From contig JAIHTM010000100.1 in the NCBI GenBank assembly GCA_022713905.1, positions 1-8,332 of the forward strand: 8,332 nt of DNA, written 5' to 3'. Every line of letters begins with the position of its first letter. Position 1 is the first letter of the stretch. Position numbers and translations under genes: made by a program. Below, piece by piece: positions 5,420 through 8,332 of this stretch. Below the pieces are notes generated by a model. It was not told where the DNA came from, searched no databases, and was given only the letters and a program-made list of their open reading frames with translations. The DNA is from Collinsella sp. (GTDB taxonomy: Bacteria > Actinomycetota > Coriobacteriia > Coriobacteriales > Coriobacteriaceae).

Positions 5420-7273
5420 ATGCCCGAGAAGATTGAAGAGCTGGTACGCGCTGCGCTTGCTGCGGCCCAGGAGGCCGGCGACCTTTCCGCATTTGAACTT
5501 GACGATTGCGCTATCGAGCGACCGGCTGACACTTCTCATGGCGAGTGGACCTCTACCATGGCCCTGAAGTCCGCCAAGCTGGCCCACTGCGCCCCGCGCA
5601 AGATCGCCGAGGCCATCGTTGCCCATATGCCCGAGGATCCCGCGATCGAGAAGGTTGAGATCGCAGGCCCCGGTTTCATCAACTTCTACCTCTCCGTTGC
5701 CGTCAAGAATGCCATCTTTGGCGAGGCTCGCGAGAAGGGCATGGACTTCGCTAAGTCCAACGTCGGTGGTGGTCTGAAGACCCAGGTCGAGTTCGTTTCC
5801 GCCAACCCCGTCGGCCCCATGCACATCGGCCACGGCCGCTGGGCCGCGCTGGGCGATTCGCTCTGCCGCGTTATGGACCACGCCGGTTACGACATCCAGC
5901 GTGAGTTCTACATCAATGACCACGGCTCTCAGATGAACACCTTCGGCAACTCCATCAGCACGCGCTATATGCAGCTTGCCGACATCATCGCCAAGCAGGG
6001 CGTTGATATCGAGGAGGCTCACAAGCTGCTGATCGCCGACCGTGACGCCTTTGTTGCCGACGAGAACGACGAGCACCCCGAGACCCATCCGTATCAGGAC
6101 AACTTTGCCGAGACCTTGGGCAAGGACTCTTACGGCGGCGACTACATCATCGACGAGGCCGCCGAGTTCTGGCGCACCGACGGCGACAAGTGGGTCGACG
6201 CCGATCCGCAGGAGCGTATGGAGAGCTTCCGTGAGCGCGGCTACGTGAAGATGGTCGACAACATGCGCGACCTCTGCCACGCCGTCAACTGCGACTTTGA
6301 CCGTTGGTACTCCGAGCGCTCGCTGTATGTGAAGGACACCGAGGGCGAGACCGCCGGCACCTCCGCCGTCGACCGCGCTTTTGAGAAGCTCGACAAGATG
6401 GGCTACCTCTACACCAAGGACGGCGCCCTGTGGTTCCGCTCCACCGATCTGGGCGACGACAAGGACCGCGTCCTGATCAAGTCCGACGGCGAGTACACCT
6501 ACTTCGCCTCCGACGTCGCCTATCACTGGGATAAGTTCCAGCGCGTCGATCACGTCATCGACATCTGGGGCGCCGACCACCACGGTTACATCGAGCGCGT
6601 CCGCTGCGTCTGCGACGCTCTGGGTTACCCCGGCAAGTTCGAGGTTCTACTGGGCCAGCTCGTCAACCTGCTGCGTAACGGCAAGCCCGTCCGTATGTCC
6701 AAGCGCAAGGGCACCATGGTGACCCTGCAGGAGCTCGTCGACGAGGTCGGCTCCGATGCCGCTCGCTACACGCTCATCTCCAAGAGCTCCAACCAGATGG
6801 TCGACTTCGACATTGAGGCCGTTAAGAAGCGCGACAACTCCAACCCGGTCTATTACGTGCAGTATGCTCACGCCCGCGTGTGCTCCATCCTGCGCCGTGC
6901 CGCCGACGTTACCGCCGAGCAGGCCGACGAGATGGGTATGAAGGCCGTTGCCGCCAAGGCCATCGGTGAGAACGTCGATTACTCGCTGCTGACCGACCCG
7001 ACCGAGCTCGCCCTTTCGCGCAAGCTCAATGAGCTCACCGACCTGATCGCCAGCTGCGCTCGCGATCGCGCCCCGTTCCGTCTGACCCACTTTGCCGAGG
7101 AGCTCGCCGGCGACTTCCACAGCTTCTACGCTGCCTGCCAGGTTCTGCCGAGCGAGGGCCGTCCCGTCGACCCCGAGCTTTCGCGCGCCCGTCTGGCAGC
7201 TTGCGACGCTGTCCGCGTGACGCTCGCCCTGGTGCTTACCCTCGTTGGCGTTTCCGCGCCCGAGCAGATGTAA
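5420..7273 (+). CDS. argS: Arginine--tRNA ligase
   Basis: ArgS is the class I synthetase that charges tRNA-Arg with arginine using ATP in the cytoplasm. The 617-aa protein has an N-terminal tRNA-recognition domain (about 3-92, ending in GPGFINFYLS), and the HIGH signature at 135-138 in SANPVGPMHIGHGRWAALGD. Next come FYINDHGSQM (163-172), DIWGADHHGY (381-390) and the KMSKS-equivalent RMSKRKGT (425-432). The anticodon-binding DALR domain runs from about 477 (YYVQYAHARVCSILRRA) to the family-typical end GVSAPEQM. The frame is open back to 5291, but the ATG at 5420 is right because AAGGAGG (5409-5415) precedes it and family homology starts there. It is longer than many bacterial ArgS (550-600 aa); residues about 196-262 contain an acidic stretch that probably accounts for this. 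It is transcribed alone, with its own promoter and terminator. Confidence 0.97.
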   Translation: MPEKIEELVRAALAAAQEAGDLSAFELDDCAIERPADTSHGEWTSTMALKSAKLAHCAPRKIAEAIVAHMPEDPAIEKVEIAGPGFINFYLSVAVKNAIFGEAREKGMDFAKSNVGGGLKTQVEFVSANPVGPMHIGHGRWAALGDSLCRVMDHAGYDIQREFYINDHGSQMNTFGNSISTRYMQLADIIAKQGVDIEEAHKLLIADRDAFVADENDEHPETHPYQDNFAETLGKDSYGGDYIIDEAAEFWRTDGDKWVDADPQERMESFRERGYVKMVDNMRDLCHAVNCDFDRWYSERSLYVKDTEGETAGTSAVDRAFEKLDKMGYLYTKDGALWFRSTDLGDDKDRVLIKSDGEYTYFASDVAYHWDKFQRVDHVIDIWGADHHGYIERVRCVCDALGYPGKFEVLLGQLVNLLRNGKPVRMSKRKGTMVTLQELVDEVGSDAARYTLISKSSNQMVDFDIEAVKKRDNSNPVYYVQYAHARVCSILRRAADVTAEQADEMGMKAVAAKAIGENVDYSLLTDPTELALSRKLNELTDLIASCARDRAPFRLTHFAEELAGDFHSFYAACQVLPSEGRPVDPELSRARLAACDAVRVTLALVLTLVGVSAPEQM

Positions 7274-7319
7274 TCTGCGGGTCATTTGACCGTGTAGGTT
7301 TGGTTTAACTGAGCCCTAT

Positions 7320-7352
7320 AAGCCCGATCTCCCACGGAGGTCGGGCTTTTTT
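7320..7352 (+). terminator. argS intrinsic terminator
   Basis: Thirteen base pairs (7320-7332 with 7336-7348, one G-U pair) close a CAC loop and run into six T's (7347-7352), 46 bases after the argS stop codon. This is a classic Rho-independent terminator. Confidence 0.95.
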
Positions 7353-7397
7353 CGCAAACGCCGACGTATTGACGAATTTGGAACTGCTGGAAATACG

Positions 7398-7547
7398 AAA
7401 CTATGCCGGTTTACTATGATGAATTGAGGAATTCCAACCACGCCGGCTTTTCTCTAAAAAGTGCAAAGCATCTACCTGCGGTTTTAGTTCAACAAGCTTC
7501 GGAGTGGTCGCGGTTGAGCGATTCATCGTAGTAAACCGCCATAGTTT
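7398..7547. repeat. 150-bp element with 29-bp inverted arms
   Basis: Bases 7398-7426 match the reverse complement of 7519-7547 at 26 of 29 positions, with 92 bases between the arms. On a plus-strand RNA two of the three mismatches become G-U pairs, leaving one C-C. Weaker similarity continues inward to about 7445 and 7500. Read inward from either end, each arm starts with AAACT then ATG and an open frame beginning M-(P/A)-V-Y-Y-D-E. The size and end symmetry would suit a MITE, but no target-site duplication is evident at the edges. Confidence 0.8.
7403..7531 (+). CDS. Possible 42-aa small protein in the inverted element
   Basis: An ATG at 7403 opens 42 codons ending at TAG 7529-7531. The product begins MPVYYDELRNSNHAGFSLKS and continues with KHLPAVLVQQASEW, balanced in composition rather than low-complexity. 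The opposite strand has a second frame starting at 7542 (ATG) and ending at 7489; its first 14 codons align without gaps and share M, V, Y, Y, D, E, N and H. Two of the differing codons are synonymous (TAT/TAC, AAT/AAC). No good ribosome binding site precedes either ATG (a GGAAA stretch near 7389 is weak), and the promoter is unclear. It could be a real small protein, a relic of a repeated gene family, or coincidence within a palindromic element. No family is recognised. Confidence 0.3.
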   Translation: MPVYYDELRNSNHAGFSLKSAKHLPAVLVQQASEWSRLSDSS

Positions 7548-7611
7548 TGGCGGAGGCGGTCAGATTTGTGGGCGGTAAATCAAAGAGTGTACCTTTTGAC
7601 TAGTCGTTTAA

Positions 7612-7623
7612 GAACGTCCCCAA
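7612..7623 (-). repeat. Inverted copy of the TTGGGGACGTTC repeat core
   Basis: GAACGTCCCCAA here is the exact reverse complement of 954-965 in the proB/hydrolase gap, more than 6.6 kb away. It sits nine bases upstream of the -35 box of the next gene. Confidence 0.5.
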
Positions 7624-7631
7624 TGACTAAG

Positions 7632-7659
7632 TTGCAGGTGGCGGCGGTTGTGTTACACT
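7632..7659 (+). promoter_or_regulatory. Promoter of the rho-like gene
   Basis: TTGCAG (7632-7637) and TACACT (7654-7659) are 16 bases apart, and the -10 is extended by TG at 7651-7652 (TGTTACACT). This is the best promoter match in the window. Transcription should begin near 7666. Confidence 0.65.
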
Positions 7660-7665
7660 AACGCT

Positions 7666-7802
7666 GCGTAGTTGACGCAATCATCTCGATACAGATCAAT
7701 GATGTCCGTCGTTTCGAACGGAACTAGACTGTTTAGCCGCCCTGAAGGTTTATGCAGGGAGCATGTGATCACAGGGCTTGAAAAGAAAGTTGAGCAAACA
7801 CT
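7666..7802 (+). promoter_or_regulatory. Structured 5' leader of the rho-like gene
   Basis: About 137 nt separate the predicted start site from the GTG start codon. Small hairpins are possible at 7680-7703 (ATCAT/ATGAT) and 7710-7720 (CGTT/AACG). A nested structure at 7739-7777 pairs GCCCTG with CAGGGC around ATGC-AGGGA-GCAT (7752-7764), whose loop is purine-rich. It lies 25 bases before the start codon and could control translation. rho is autoregulated through its leader in E. coli, but this fold is not a known riboswitch. Confidence 0.4.
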
Positions 7803-8332
7803 GTGTCTGATCAACAGCAAGAAAACGAAATAACGACGACGCAGGCCGCTCCCGCTGCACCGGTTGCGTCGGACCAGGTCGCGGCGCCCGCGCAGGCCTC
7901 GGCTCCTGAGACGCCTAAGGCTGCTTCGACGCCTGCGCCTGCAACTGGTGAGGAGGCTGCTCCGGCAAAGCCCAAGCTCACGCGCCGCACGGCCAAGCCT
8001 GCCGCTGACGGCGAGGAGGTCACCAAGCCCAAGCGCCGTACCACGCGCACGACGCGCGCCAAGCGCACCGTTGCAGCTGACTCCTCGGCGCCGATTTCCG
8101 ATGAGGTCGCGCAGGCACGTGCGTTGGCGCAGATTAGCGAGGCTCAGGTGGTGCGCGCCCGCCGTCGTGCTGCCGAGCGCGAGGCCGCGGCTCTGACCGA
8201 GCTTGCAGCTCCGTCTGTGCCCGAGACGCCTGACGCCACCGAGACCCCTGCCGCCGACCTGCCGACCGAGAAGCCGGCACCGCGCACACGCCGCCGCACG
8301 GCTGCTAAGGCCGAGCAGGTTGCGGAACAGGT
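7803..8332 (+). CDS. rho: Probable transcription termination factor Rho, N-terminal extension (partial)
   Basis: The frame starts at GTG 7803 and stays open to the right edge (176 complete codons). An in-frame TGA at 7791-7793 with no start codon between makes this GTG the first possible start; the Shine-Dalgarno is weak (GAAAG about 13 bases upstream). The product begins MSDQQQENEITTTQAAPAAP and is rich in Ala, Pro, Thr, Arg and Lys. Basic blocks recur: KPKLTRRTAKP (56-66), KPKRRTTRTTRAKRT (75-89), RARRRAAERE (118-127) and PRTRRRTAAKAE (160-171), with a likely helix at about 98-135. Actinobacterial Rho proteins carry such disordered basic insertions, which bind RNA, ahead of the RNA-binding and ATPase domains, and in many actinobacteria rho lies downstream of argS. 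The catalytic domains are beyond the window, so Rho is inferred from composition, leader and synteny; another protein with a disordered basic N-terminus remains possible. Confidence 0.6.
   Translation, partial: MSDQQQENEITTTQAAPAAPVASDQVAAPAQASAPETPKAASTPAPATGEEAAPAKPKLTRRTAKPAADGEEVTKPKRRTTRTTRAKRTVAADSSAPISDEVAQARALAQISEAQVVRARRRAAEREAAALTELAAPSVPETPDATETPAADLPTEKPAPRTRRRTAAKAEQVAEQ

Larger units (their letters stand above)
7274..7802. other. Intergenic region, argS / rho-like gene
   Basis: This 529-bp gap has no conventional gene. In order it holds the argS terminator, a 150-bp element with 29-bp inverted arms, a short hairpin CCGCCA/TGGCGG (7536-7541 with 7548-7553) overlapping the right arm, a GGGGAC-type repeat core, the downstream promoter and a structured leader. 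Confidence 0.7.

Noticed and set aside
5402..6583. Minus-strand open frame (393 codons) opposite argS
   Set aside because: It is a shadow of argS, made mostly of Val, Gly, Leu, Ala and Asp as expected from the complement of its codons, with no recognisable domain.
7764..7773. TGTGATCACA palindrome resembling a CRP site
   Set aside because: CRP half-sites need a 6-bp spacer between TGTGA and TCACA; here there is none, and the site lies within the leader downstream of the promoter.

Overview
The window reads as chromosomal DNA of a high-GC Gram-positive bacterium, most likely a Coriobacteriia member close to Collinsella. This is inferred from GC-rich third codon positions, a CarD-type RNA polymerase regulator, an argS followed by a gene with a Rho-like actinobacterial N-terminal extension, and intergenic repeats with a GGGGAC/GTCCCC core. 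The species cannot be fixed from sequence alone. All but one of the main genes are ordinary housekeeping genes; the unusual material is in the gaps between them.

Left part (1-3815), proline metabolism. The 3' two-thirds of proB (glutamate 5-kinase) enters from the left edge. proA (glutamate-5-semialdehyde dehydrogenase) follows on the same strand, about 1.7 kb further on. Between them, on the opposite strand, lies a complete S33-type alpha/beta hydrolase that looks like a prolyl aminopeptidase. Two consecutive biosynthetic steps and a probable proline-salvage enzyme therefore sit together, but the proBA operon is split. The proB/hydrolase gap holds a long nested hairpin (803-900) and a cluster of short GGCAnTTGGGGAC repeats (938-997) that runs up to the hydrolase stop codon.

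Middle part (3829-5077), two leftward genes. A 199-aa HD-domain phosphohydrolase and a 161-aa CarD-like regulator are each followed by the same 42-bp terminator hairpin, identical including its loop. The two copies are direct repeats that bracket the HD gene. The CarD-like protein has no tryptophan, although a tryptophan is central to DNA opening in characterised CarD proteins.

Right part (5078-8332). A 342-bp divergent intergenic region carries an extended -10 promoter on each side and several TTATGCA-type motifs. It leads into argS (617 aa, with a probable acidic insertion), which ends at a textbook terminator. Between argS and the next gene lies a 150-bp element with 29-bp inverted arms. 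Each arm, read inward, begins an open frame M-(P/A)-V-Y-Y-D-E, and several differences between the arms are silent or codon-aligned. The arms may therefore be two facing copies of one short coding sequence rather than a plain hairpin. Next come a further GGGGAC-type repeat core, a strong extended -10 promoter and a structured leader of about 137 nt. The window ends in the GTG-initiated, Ala/Pro/Arg-rich N-terminus of what is probably Rho.

No CRISPR array, tRNA, rRNA, transposase or defence system was seen. The most promising unexplained items are the inverted coding-like element at 7398-7547, the duplicated terminator cassette around the HD gene, and the scattered GGGGAC-core repeats.
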